64,000 nt of DNA from Dracaena cambodiana (taxonomy: Eukaryota > Streptophyta > Magnoliopsida > Asparagales > Asparagaceae): NCBI GenBank assembly GCA_036321105.1, contig JAYEPQ010000007.1, positions 16,070,073-16,134,072 on the forward strand, written 5' to 3'. The notes under the pieces were generated by a model that saw nothing but the letters and a program-made list of their open reading frames with translations, searched no databases and was not told the origin of the DNA. Positions 33,040-44,603 of the stretch are shown here, in pieces. The position numbers and the translations under genes are program-made. Position 1 is the first letter of the stretch. Each line of letters begins with the position of its first letter.

Positions 33040-34620
33040 GTCACTACCAATATGACAACCCTAGTGGTCAGAACTCATGAGTTCCCCGCGGGGGTGTCAG
33101 AGGAAAAACTGGTCATGAAAAATCATGACCCACATAAAAGGCACAGAAAGGACTTGTCCCCGTAACAACTCAATGAGGGGAAGTCATGTGGGTCCACCCT
33201 GATCTACTACAGGATGAACAGTAGACTGCCGCAGGGGGTCAAAAGAAAAAGCGGACTAGCAATATTATTTCCGTGAAAATAAAAGACAAATACATAATTG
33301 TAGGGGCATTTACAGACTCTGAAGAAGAGCCCGAAGTTATGGCCACTCATCAGGATGGGGCGGGCCCTTCCGGCACTCGATCTGGTAAACCATACCTCAA
33401 AGATTACAGTAGAGTGGACTCGAAAAATATATACGGGAAACTCGCGAAGCCTACGAAACAAAAGAGACTTCGTTTCCAGAAAAATCCTATAAGAGACAAA
33501 GAATCCAAGGAGGCTGCATTTAATTTTGATATAATAGCTCAGCTGGCAAATATTCCAGCTTGAGTCACGCTTTATGAGTTGTTGCGATTGTCGAAATCAA
33601 CTCGCAAGACATTAAGAGATGCCTTGGCAGACTCTGAGTCATTCCTAGCTTAGATTATCGAGCCAGCTGACCAAGAATAGGACTCTTTCCCCCGCTGTCA
33701 TCAAGTGAGGAGGCAGGTCCCGCAGATTACTTTCTCTCCAAAGGATATGCAAGTAAGAAATATAAAGCATAATAGGGCTTTATATTTCACCGGATATGTC
33801 GGATCCACAAAGGTGGACCGTATTCAAATCGATCAGAGGTCTGCATTAAGCATTATTACTAGAAGATTGATGCAGCTATTGGGAATCTCTCCTCATCGTT
33901 TGACACTGACAAATACTACTATATACGGGTTTAACGCTAATAACAGTTGTCCTCTTGGAAAAATCCGACTTCGGTGTCAAATCAGAGATTTGAGGACAGA
34001 GATTACATGCTATGTTATAGATGCAGATACGTCTTATAACATTTTACTAGGGCGACCATGGATACACGCCTATATGATAGTCCCGTCGACTCTCCACCAG
34101 TGCATGAAATACTACGATGATCAAGGAGAAGTCCGGACATTAGTTGCACATAGGCAGCCATTCAAAGGATTAAAGAACTACTTCACGGATGCTATGCTTT
34201 ATAAGCCAGCCCACGAAGTCTCCATCAATAACTGTAAAAGGCAATAAGAACCCGAAGATAGCAGCAACAAGGCCGATACTAAGTACGAATCCCTGGAAGA
34301 GGATAACGGAAGTGATTACGAAATTAACCCTCGCATAAATGTTAAAATTAATTTTGATAATAATGTAGCCAATGTAGCAGAGGATGAGTGGATTATTAAT
34401 GAAAATATAAAATTTGTCTACGAGCCTGCTGTAGCTACAGAGTCTGAGCCTTCTTGTACATCCACCAAGCTAGATGACCTATCCGAACTTGAAGTTTTAG
34501 CAGCATATCACTTGCCAATAAGGTCGTCTCTCATCTCTCGGTCTAAAATAATAAAAAAACGAGATCACTTCTTTGAAGTACCTCCGTAACATGTATCGCA
34601 TAAACTGATTGTATTCGGCA
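33040..34620 (+). pseudogene. R4 linker and aspartic protease
   Basis: 33273-33563 encodes the linker ending in AQLANIPA. 33705-34247 is open and holds the protease: TKVDRIQIDQRSALSI (DQR where R5 has DPG), TTIYGFNANN, YNILLGRPWIHA. After a stop at 34245 an acidic spacer decays. The catalytic triplet change DPG to DQR would inactivate it. Role: Gag-Pol processing. Confidence 0.8.
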
Positions 34621-34622
34621 AA

Positions 34623-36380
34623 GTGATCAAGTTGCCTAACCAAAGACAAAGTAGTGAAAGTGATGAACAAACATCACCTCAATTTCACTTATATGAACAG
34701 AAATCCCGACAAATGATGGTAAAGATGAGTTATAATTTTACCCAAAAATCGGGATTGAACTTTGGAAAAGGGCAAAGAAATCTCATACCCTCGTTTAGAC
34801 CAAAAGGGAAGAACCCTGAATATTATCAGAAAACTAGAAGGGGGTTGGGCTATGTATCTACTCCTCCCTCATCACCAGACAAATACGAAGAAAGCTCTTC
34901 GGCCAATGAGGACTTACATCTGCACGACCATGATTTGGATCTAAGTATCGGCGCCTGGTTTCAATCTGTAACAGTAAACATAGTTTCAGCCGCACCAGAA
35001 AGCGACGAGGAACCAATTGATGTGCAAGATGATTCCTGGACGAAACACATGGACACTCTCTGGGATGTCCTCTTTGAACAGCGTGACCTGCCCACAGAGG
35101 ATAAACTAGTACAAATTAATATGGGGACGGAAGAGAATCCGAAGTCCATTTTTATAAGTGACACACTGACTCCCTTGGAAAAGGAGGAACTTATATTCCT
35201 TATCAAGGAGTATATAGATGTGTTCGCATGGAGCTATGAAGATATGTCCTGTCTTGATCCTTAGGTTGCCACACACCAGCTAAATATCAAAGAAGACGCC
35301 ATGCCAATTAAACAACAACAAAGGCGTTTTCGACCAGAATTGATGGAGGTGACAGTTGCCGAGGTTAATAAGCTCATAAAATCGGGATTTATCCGTGAAG
35401 AGTAAAATCCCGATTGGGTGGCTAATATAGTGCCAGTTCGTAAGAAAAACGACAAGATCCGGATATGCATCGATTTTCAGGATCTAAATGCTGCATGCCC
35501 TAAAGATGAGTTCTCACTCCCAATTACCGATGTAATGATTGATAACACCTGCGGTTACGAGAGGATGTCCTTTATGGATGGCTTCTCAGGCTATAATCAG
35601 ATCAAAATGCACCCAGATAGTAAAAAGCGCACGGCCTTCAGAACACCGCTGGGGTATACTGTTGCACAGTAATGCCCTTCGGGCTAAAGAACGCTGGTGC
35701 CACCTACCAACGTGCAATGAGTATTATATTCAAAGAATATCTGTGCAAAACAGTAGAGTGTTATGTGGATGACTTGGCAGTCAAAAGCAAGAGCAAAGAA
35801 GATCATCTTCACGACCTAAGAACAGTCTTCGGTCTTATGCGAAAACATCACTTGAAAATGAACCCTGCCAAGTCTTTCATGGGGGTGTCCAGCGGAAAAT
35901 TCCTTGGGTTCATAGTTACCTTGGAAGGAATTTTCTTTGATCCTGAAAAAGTAAAAGTGATCAACGAGATGCCGCCTCCCCGCAATCTTAAAGAATTAAG
36001 GGGGATATAAAGAAAACTGGCCTATATCCAGCGCTTTATCTCTAACCTATCAGGACGATGCCAGCCGTTTTCTAGACTCATGAAAAAGGGGGTTTCCTTT
36101 GTATGGGATGAGTCATGTTAACAGGCGTTTGACGATCTCAAAAAATACCTTACCAAACCTCCCGTCCTCATGGCACCTGTCCCTGGGCAACCATTCCTCA
36201 CATATGTAAGGGCCATGGATAATGCGTTAGGAGCATTACTTGCTCAGTATAATGAGTACGGTCATGAACACACCCTTTATTACTTAAGCCGGACAATGAT
36301 CGGGGCCGAACATCGGTATACTCCAATTGAAAAGGAGTGTTTAGCCCTAGTGTTCACTGTTCAGAAAATCCCTTGAAAGT
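34623..36380 (+). pseudogene. pol: R4 reverse transcriptase and first RNase H
   Basis: 34623-35264 carries the RT-preceding segment (SGLNFGKGQRNLIPSF, FEQRDLPTEDKLVQINMG). RT spans about 35290-35960: CIDFQDLNAACPKDEF, YVDDLAVKS at 35762-35788, and a thumb with FLGFIVTLEGI. There is a frameshift near 35665 and stops at 35262, 35403 and 36008. RNase H begins about 36170 (FLTYVRAMDNALGALLAQ) and is frameshifted near 36376. The YVDD active site is intact. Confidence 0.85.
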
Positions 36381-36990
36381 CCCTATCTTTCAGGGCAAAC
36401 AATTCATGTCATATCACTGGTTAATCCCTTGAAAATCCTGATGACAAAACCAGGATCTTTAAATGGCCGATTGGCAAAATGGGCGTTATTACTATCGCCA
36501 TATGATATACACTTTGTTCCTCAAAAAGCAATGAAGGGACAAGTGATCGCCGATTTCCTAGCAGACCATCCAATTTGGTCCAATTCCAAACAGACGTCAG
36601 AAGTTAATACAATTACCAAAGAACGACCATGGCAGATATTCTTTGATGGTGCTGCCAGACGATCTGCTGCTGGAGTGGGGATTGTACTGATATCCCCGCA
36701 TAAACACATACTGCCTAACGGTTACTCATTAACAGAGCCGTGTACAAATAATGTGGCAGAATACAACGCACTCATTATTGGCTTAAAGATAGCTCTGCAA
36801 CTGGGGGTGAACTCTTTAGAGGCATATGGAGACTCTAAACTCATTGTCAACTAGATGACAGGTGAATATGAAGTCAGACATGAAGCTCTCATCCCCTATC
36901 ATCAGCTAGCCATGGAGCTAACATGATACTTTGAACAGTTTTATATCTATCATATATCTCGAAATGAGAACGTCTATGCAGATGCTCTTG
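36381..36990 (+). pseudogene. R4 first RNase H end and second (archaeal-type) RNase H
   Basis: 36429-36560 ends the first domain (MKGQVIADFLADHP). The second domain runs about 36625-36990: WQIFFDGAARR, NNVAEYNALI, AYGDSKLIVN, then a TAG at 36852 and a final YADALAALAA. All four acidic positions can be seen. This dual RNase H arrangement supports Tat membership. Confidence 0.8.
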
Positions 36991-37007
36991 CCGCACTAGC
37001 TGCAACA

Positions 37008-38195
37008 TTGGCGATCCCGCCAGGTGAAGCTAAAAGCATCACTATTGGTAGCAGAGAACTGCTCCATCCAGACACGGTATTCCAAACCAAAGAGATGTGC
37101 CAGACAGGATTAACTCTGGAACCCCATGATTGGCGACTTCCATTTATAGATTATGCCTTATATGGGATAATGCCAGAGGATCCAAAGGAAGCCGCCTCGA
37201 TAAAGAGTAAGGCTCCGAGATTTTACTATGATCATACACTTCAAACTTTATACAGAAGGTCAAGTGACGGTCTCCTGCTACGCTGCATATCAAAGGCAGA
37301 AGCCAATGAAGTGCTGAGAGAAACACATGATGGAGTGTGTGGAGCTCATCAGCCCGGTCCAAAACTCAGGGACCACATAAGAAGGTTAGGATACTACTGG
37401 CCGAAGATGATTACAGATGCAGTAGCATACGCTAAATGGTGCCATGAATGTCAAGTACATACTAATTTTATTCATCAACCCCCAGAGTACCTACACAATA
37501 TCACTGCTAGCTGGCCATTTGAGGCGTGGGGAATGGATATTGTAGGGCCGATAACTCTCCCGTCATCTAGGGGACATCGGTTTATCCTCACAATAACCGA
37601 TTATTTTTCAAGGTGGGCCGAAGCCGTGCCCATGAGAGAGGTAAAAATGAGGGATGTGATTAAATTCATTAAACATCATATCATTTACCGTTTTGGCATC
37701 CCCCGAAGGATCATTCATGATAATGGACTGCAATTCATCAGTCAGGGGTTCTCAAAGTTCTGTGATAAATTCAGAATCAAAGACATTGCTTCAACACCAT
37801 ACAATCCCACGGCAAATGGATTAGCCGAAGCTTTCAACAAGACGATCATTAAACTCCTTCGGAAGTTCGTTTCTTCTAACAAATGGGATTGGAATGAAAA
37901 GCTAGGAGAGTGTTTGTGGGCTTATCGCACCACCGTTCGCACCCTAACAAAAACTACCCCTTTCTTCTTGGTATATAGAAGTGAGGCCGTCTTGCCTCTT
38001 GAAATCCAGATACCATCATTAAGAGTGGCCCTAGCCACAAAGATGACGACAGAAGAATACTATCAATAAAGACTACGAGAATTAGAAGCGTTGGATGAAA
38101 GACGTCTCCGGGCTCAACCACAAATTGAGTTGTCTCAAGCCCGAATCTCGCGAACGTTCAATAAGAGCGTTAAACCAAGGATCTTTAAGTAAGGA
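37008..38195 (+). pseudogene. R4 integrase, C-terminally truncated
   Basis: Open for 353 codons to 38069. The zinc-binding domain has ETHDGVCGAHQPGPKL and CHECQ (H-H-C-C). Catalytic residues are GMDIVGP, HDNGLQF and GLAEAFNKT. This is the best-preserved integrase in the window. After a TAA at 38067 the frame continues through ARISRTFNK to about 38189, where R5 sequence begins, so the SH3-like C-terminal end is missing. This segment is the unpaired spacer of the inverted repeat. Confidence 0.85.
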
Positions 38196-38221
38196 GTGGT
38201 TGCCCAGGGACCAGTGCCATT

Positions 38222-39757
38222 ATACTGAGCAAGTAATGCTCCTAACGCATTATTCACGGCCCTTATATATATGAGAAATGGTCGCCCAGGGACAGGTGCC
38301 ATGAGAACGGGAGGTTTGGTAAGGTATTCTTTGAGACCGTCAAACGCCTGTTGACATGCCTCATCCCATACAAAGGAAACCCCCTTTTTCATGAGTTTGG
38401 GAAACGGCTGACATCGTCCTGATAGGTTGGAGATAAAGCGCTTGATATAGGCCAGTTTTCCTTGTAACCCCCTTAATTGTTTAAGATTGTGGGGAGGCGG
38501 CATCTCGTTGATCGCTTTTACTTTTTCAGGATCAAGGAAAATTCCTTCTGAGTTAACTACGAACCCAAGGAATTTCCCGCTGGACATCCCCATGAAAGAC
38601 TTAGCGAGATTCATCATCAAGTGATATTCTCACATAAGACCAAACACTGTTCTCAGATCCCGAAGATGGTCATCTTTGTTTTTGCTTTTGACCGCCAAGT
38701 CATCCACGTAACACTCTACCGTTTTTCGTAGATGTTCTTTAAATATTATGCTCATTGCACGTTGGTAAGTGGCGCTGGCATTCTTTAGTCCAAAAGGCAT
38801 TACCGTATAGTAGTACACCCCTAGCGGCGTTCTAAAAGTCGTGTGTTTTTCATCGTCTGGGTGCATCTTTATCTGATTATAGCCTGAGAAGCTATCCATA
38901 AAGGACATCCTCTCGTAACCGCAAGTGTTATCAATCATCACATCAGTAATCGGGAGTGTAAATTAATCCTTAGGGCATGCAGCATTTAGATCGCGAAAGT
39001 CGATGCATATCCAGATCTTGCCGTTCTTCTTACGAACTGACACTATATTAGCCACCCAATCAGGATGTTGCTCTTCTTGGATAAATCCCGATTTTATGAG
39101 CTTATTAACTTCAGCGACTATTGCCTCCATCAGTTCCGGCCGAAAACGCTTTTGTTGTTGTTTAACTAGTTTGGCATCTTCTTTAATATTTAACCGGTGC
39201 GTGGCAATTCGAGGGTCAAGCCCGGGCATGTCTTCGTAGCTCCATGCAAACACGTCTATATATTCCTTGATAAGAGATATAAGTTCCTCTTTTTCTAAGA
39301 GAGTTAGTGTGTCGCTTATGAAGATGTACTTCGGATTCTCTTCCGTCCCCATGTTAATTCGTACTAGCTTATCCTCTGTGGGTGGGTCACGCTGTTCAAA
39401 GCGGATATCCCAGAGAGTGTCCATGTGCCTAGCCCAGGAATCATTTTGAACATCGATCGGTTCCTCGTCGCTTTCTGGTGCGGCTGAAACCATATTGACT
39501 GTCACAGATTGAAACCAGACTCCAGTACTTAAATCCGAATCATGATCAATCGGATATGGATCCTCATCGGACGAAGATCTTTCTTCATATCTGCATGATG
39601 ATGAGGGAGGAGTTGATACATAGCCCAACCCCCTGCGAGTCTTTTGATAATAGTCTGGGCTCTTTTCTCTTGATCTAAACGAAGGTATGAGATTTCGTCG
39701 CCCTTTTCCAAAGTTTAATCCTGGTTTTTGAGTGAAATTATAACCCATCTTTTCCAT
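38222..39757 (-). pseudogene. pol: R5 reverse transcriptase and partial RNase H
   Basis: 39757-38963 is open for 264 codons, from GYNFTQKPGLNFGKG through FEQRDPPTEDKLVRINMG to CIDFRDLNAACPKD. A stop at about 38962 precedes 38941-38630, which carries FMDSFSGYNQIKMHP and YVDDLAVKS (YVDD at 38710-38699). 38620 onward has the thumb, connection and start of RNase H (YIRAVNNALGALLAQYN). The active site is intact; the rest of pol is absent. Confidence 0.85.
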
Positions 39758-41070
39758 TATTTGCCGGGATTTCTGTTCCTATAAGTAAAATTGAGGTGAT
39801 ATTTGTTTATATCACTTTCACTGCTTTGTCTTTGGCTAAGTGACGTAATTACTTTGCCGAAGATGATCGGCTTTTGGGACACCTGTCGAGGAGGTACTTC
39901 AAAGAAGTGACCTTGTCTCTTAGTTATGTTTGATCGAGAGAAGAGGGATGACTTGAGTGGCAAACGGTATGCCGCCAGAACTTCAAGTTCGGATAGGCCA
40001 TCCACTTCGGTGGAAGTACAAGAAGGCTCAGACTCTGTAGCTACAGCAAGCTCGTAGACTAACTTTATATTTTCATTAATAACCCACTCATCCTCAGTTA
40101 CATTGGCTACATTATTATCTAGGTTTACTTTAAAATCAATATGAGGGTCTATCTCATAGTCACCCCCATCGTCCTCTTTGGGAGGCTCGTACTCAGTATC
40201 CGCCTCGTTGCCGCTGTAGTCGGGTTCTTGGGGCTTTTTGCAGTTATTATTAGAGACTTCGTGGGCTGGCTTGTAGAGCATAGCATCCGTGAAGTAGTTC
40301 TCTAATCCTTTGAATGGCTGCCTATCTGCAACTAATGTCCGGACTTCTTCTTAATCATCGCAGTATTTAATGCACTGGTGGAGAGTCGACGGGGAGAGTC
40401 GACGGGACTTATAGGCGTGTATCTATGGTCGCCCCAGTAAGATGTTATAAGACGTATATGCGTCTATAACATAGCATATAACCTCTATCCTCAAATCTCC
40501 GATCTGACATCGAAGTCGGATTTTGCCGAGAGGACAGCTGTCATTAGCGTTAAATTCGTATATAGTAGTGTTTGTTGGCATTAGACGATGGGGAGAAATC
40601 CCTAATAGCTGCATCAGCCGTCTGGAAATAACGCTTAATGCAGACCCCGGATCGATTTGAATACGGTCCACTTTTGTGGACCCGACATATCCGGTAAAAT
40701 ATAAAGACCAATTATGCTTTATATTCTTTACCTGCATATCCTCTGGAGAGAGTAATTTGGGGGATCTGCCTCCTCACTTGATGACAGCGGGGCAAGAGTC
40801 CTGTTCTTCATCGGCCGGCTTGACAATCTGAGCTAAGAACGACTTAGAGTCTGCCAAGGCCTCTCTTAACGCTTCGCGAGTTGATTTTGATAATCGCAAC
40901 AACTCATAAAGCGTGACTCGTGCTGGAATATTCTCCAGCTGAGCTATTATATCAAATTTGAATGCAGCTTCCTTGGCCTCTTCATCTCTAGGAGGATTTT
41001 TCTGGAAACGAAGCCCTATTTGTTTTGTAGGCTTCGCGAGTTCCCCGTATATATTCTTCGGGTCTACTCT
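39757..41070 (-). pseudogene. R5 protease and acidic spacer
   Basis: 40737-40423 holds the protease: VDRIQIDPGSALSVI, TTIYEFNAND, YNILLGRP. The next codon is a stop where R4 reads WIH. 40281-39757 is the acidic spacer (SEPSCTSTE) leading into RT. 41070-40740 is the ANIPA linker with stops. Confidence 0.8.
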
Positions 41071-43599
41071 GGTATAATCCTTGAGAAGTCATCGCTTCGG
41101 GCTCTTCTTCAGAATCTGTGAAGGCTCCCGAGACTATGTATTCTTCCTTTATCTTTGCGGAAATAGTATTAATAGTCCGCTTTTTCCTTTGACCCCCTGC
41201 GGCCGTCCACTGTTCATCCTGTAGTAGATCAGGGTGGACCCACATGACTTCCCATCTTTGAGTTGTTACGGAGATAAGTCCTTTCTGTGCCTTTTTGTGT
41301 GGGTCATGATTTTTCACGACCAGCTTTCCCTCTGGTATTGGGGTCACCTCCGCGGGGAACTCATAGGTTCCGACCACTAGGGTTACCATATTGGCAGTGA
41401 CCTTCTTTAGCTCCTCTTTTAGCGTCAAGACTCCAGCCTCTATCAATACTTGGATCCTGTTCTTTAGAGGATAACAATCTCTGGTAGGGTGTCCGACATT
41501 CCTGTGGTAGAGACAATAGTTGAGGTCGTTGGTTTTACCAGCGTCCTCTGGTTTTCTATTTTCTGGAAGTTTCAGCATTCCCTTCCTAAGGAGTAGATGA
41601 AAGAGTGTAGGCATTTGTTCTGCCTTAAAGGTATAGGTCCTCTCTTGCTAGGGCCTATTTTGTCTCGTGCCTTTTTGATTTTGAGGTTTTGGGCTCGGAG
41701 GATTTGTCTTCTGTGGAGCGGCCTCTGACGCCATTGCCGCTTTCCCTTTATTCTTATTATTATTTTGTGTATACGGCCTATTATTTTCAGTATTTCTTGA
41801 TCCACGAGACTCTTCAACTCTGCGAATCAAGTCTTCAGTTTGCTCTCCTTGTTTGAGCAAATCCTTCCAAGTTTTAGACTCTACGACCCCCATTTTTAAA
41901 AGCACGTTGGTCTTGAGATTATGCCGATATGTCTCTACCAGAGTTTCCTGAACCATTCCGTATTTGCAATGCACGGACTTTTTTCGAAACTTTTCTATAA
42001 AATCCTTTACCGTTTCTTTTTCTCCTTGCTTTGTCGCAAGGAGGGAATGAACTGATATTTGGTATCATCCTTAAAGAAACGTGCGAGAAATTATTTCTCA
42101 ACGTCAAACCACGTATTGATAGTACCTGGGGGAAGCTGAATAAACCAAGTGAAGGCAGGCCCTCGCAAGGTACTTGTGAATACATTGGTCATTACAGAGT
42201 CATTACCCATTAAATGCCCTACTTGAGATAAAAAGTAATAAATATGTTGACGGGGGATCCTTTCCCGTTATATAGCTCCAATTTGAGCGGTTTGTATTTC
42301 TCATGGTATGGTGCCAAATCCCAATCAGGCGGATATGGTCTCGAGACCCCTGATTCCTTCAACTTCTTTTTGTGCATTAACGCCTCGAGTTGGCTTTGTA
42401 GCTTCTCAATTTTCACTTCATGAGGGTCATGAAAAAAATATTTATTCTCGTCCTCATGTGTCGAGTGGGCTTTTTCTTCTTTATCTTCCTCGTTCATTTT
42501 GTTGAATGGAGTTTCTTTTCCTTTTTTGGCATTATCCTCGACTATTTTTGAGTATTTTCGACCACTTTTGAGAGCATCATTTTAAGATCCTCGATCGTCT
42601 TTTGTTGTTCTCGGATCATTTGTTCTTGGGCCTCAAATCTTTGGTCAATGTCGTCAGATTTGTCCATCATATGTGATGCTGACTTCTACAATTTAGACGA
42701 TGCCGAAGAATGAGGAGAGGCTATGGCCGAATTATCGCTATCGTCGTTATAAAAACCTTTCACGAGTTTCTTATAGTTTCGGGCCGGGATAGCGCCTGAT
42801 TTAAGTCGGGTAAAGTGATGAGGTTCTTCATCACTTGATTCTGAGTTATCATTTCTTTCTGTGATTTTCTTACCCTTGCCAACAATATTAAAAGTTACAA
42901 TTCTCCATTCTTCTCGGGGAGTAGCTTTTGTTTTCTTAGCAGGGTTCTTGTCTGACTCAGTTAATCGTTCGAACACCGATACCCTGTTCTTGCTGCAGCA
43001 GCAACTGTCCACTACAGCGGATACTGCTGTCATAAGCTGCTGGCAGTGACAAATAGGTTCAGACTGAACTTGTTCTATACTTCTCTTCTTGGTTAAATAC
43101 TCCCTGAGGTCAGTGACTTTAGACACGGAGTTATGGGGCCCACTCATCCATTGAGAGGGTCCAGGGGCCCACTGGAGCTTCCTGGAACCATTAGTGTCAA
43201 GTTCTGGTCCAACAGTGCAATTATCAACCTTGATTTTGTATTCAGGTTGATTTACGTGGAGCTGAGCAGTAGCTTCGCGTTTTGACACGCAGAGCTAAAA
43301 AGTAGCTTTGCATTTTGATACGCGGGGCTGAGAAATAGCCTCGCGTTTGGATACACTAGCCTCGCGTTTTACGCTGGCTTGACGTCTTTGTAGAAGTTTA
43401 TCTTCTGAAATATTAGCCCCGCGTGGAAGGAATTTCTTGCACGCTGGCTTATTCTTACGATTATCGCAAGTCATAACATAGCGTTTAGCGTGTTTTTTGC
43501 GATTAACGCAAATTTGCCAATCATCTTCGCGATTTACGCGGAGCTGAGGAGTCTTGCGTTTATCGCAAGTATTACTGGCTTTGCTTTTATCGCTAAGCT

Positions 43600-44070
43600 C
43601 AGTAGTAGCCTCGCGTGGAGAATCACACGCTGGCTTTAAGGAAATTTTATCCTCACGTTTATCGCGAGTGTTAGAAATCTTGCGATTATCGCAAGTTGTA
43701 CTGGTTTCGTATTTATCGCTAAGCTCAATAGTAGCCTCGCGTGGAGAATCACACGCTGACTCTAAGGAAATTTTATCCTCGCGATTAACGCGAGTGATAA
43801 AGATCTTGCATTTATCGCAAGTTGTACTGGCTTCGCATTTATTGCTAAGCTCAGTAGTAGTCTCGCATGGAGAATTACACGCTGCCTCTAAGGAAATTTT
43901 ATTCTCGCGATTAACGCGAGTGATAAAGATCTTGCGTTTATCGCAAGTTGTACTGGCTTCGCAATTATTGCTAAGCTCAGTAGTAGTCTCGCGTGGAGAA
44001 TCACACGCTGGCTCTAAGAAAATTTTATCCTCGCGATTAACGCGAGTGTCAGAAATCTTGCGTTTATCGC
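43600..44070 (-). repeat. 126-bp in-frame coding repeat in R5 gag (4 units)
   Basis: Landmark 'tagcctcgcgtgg' and variants at 43607, 43733, 43859 and 43985, a spacing of exactly 126 bp. It corresponds to the two-unit array in R4. The long plus-strand open frame here (43554-44090, LSLSSVVASRGES repeats) is its antisense shadow. Confidence 0.85.
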
Positions 44071-44581
44071 AAGTTTATTGCAAGCTTTAGCTTCATGTTT
44101 ATCGCAAGTTTTAGCTTCACGTTTATCGCGATCTTGGCTAGTCTTGCGATTAACGCGAGCCAGTTTGTAAGGGACTATAGCCTGGCGTTTTGTGAAGTTA
44201 GCCTCGCGTTCGATGAGGGCTTTGAGGGCCTTTCGCCTAGCTCTCCGATTTCTATTTCGGAGTTGGGTTCTGGTCAATCCAGTTCCCGAGCTTTCTTTGG
44301 CAGTAAAGAGGCCATCCTCTGCTAGGGTTTCCTGTCCAAACGACGGCTCTATGGCGGCGGTCTCCAAGGGTCCCCGTTTATTGGTGGATACCCGATTACC
44401 CGATGCTCGAGTATTGGAGCGCACGCGACGATAGCGTAGCGTTTCAGTTAGGTTACCTGATTTAGAGGAGAGATACTCCTCATACTTCTGCTGGTCAATC
44501 ACTATGACTAGTATGTTCACGTCGGATCCGATCCTCTCGACGTCAAATTACGCCACGATCTCTTCTTTGGTGAAAGAGATT

Positions 44582-44600
44582 TCTCCCACTGTGGTCGCCA
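44582..44600 (-). other. R5 primer-binding site
   Basis: TGGCGACCACAGTGGGAGA on the minus strand, three bases after the LTR end. It is the best-preserved copy of this PBS in the window. Confidence 0.75.
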
Positions 44601-44603
44601 ATT

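Larger units (their letters stand above)
29476..38195 (+). mobile_element. R4: Ty3/gypsy Tat-lineage element, 3' truncated
   Basis: 5' LTR, PBS, gag, protease, RT, two RNase H domains and integrase run in order on the plus strand, ending inside the integrase C-terminal domain (RIFK, about 38189) where it meets R5 head-on. The five bases before the LTR are ATATA; those outside the R5 LTR are ACGGC, so the two outer LTRs do not bound one insertion. Confidence 0.85.

Noticed and set aside
43554..44090. 178-codon plus-strand frame with LSLSSVVASRGES repeats
   Set aside because: It is the antisense of the 126-bp gag repeats of R5; the period and the minus-strand homology to R4 gag explain it.
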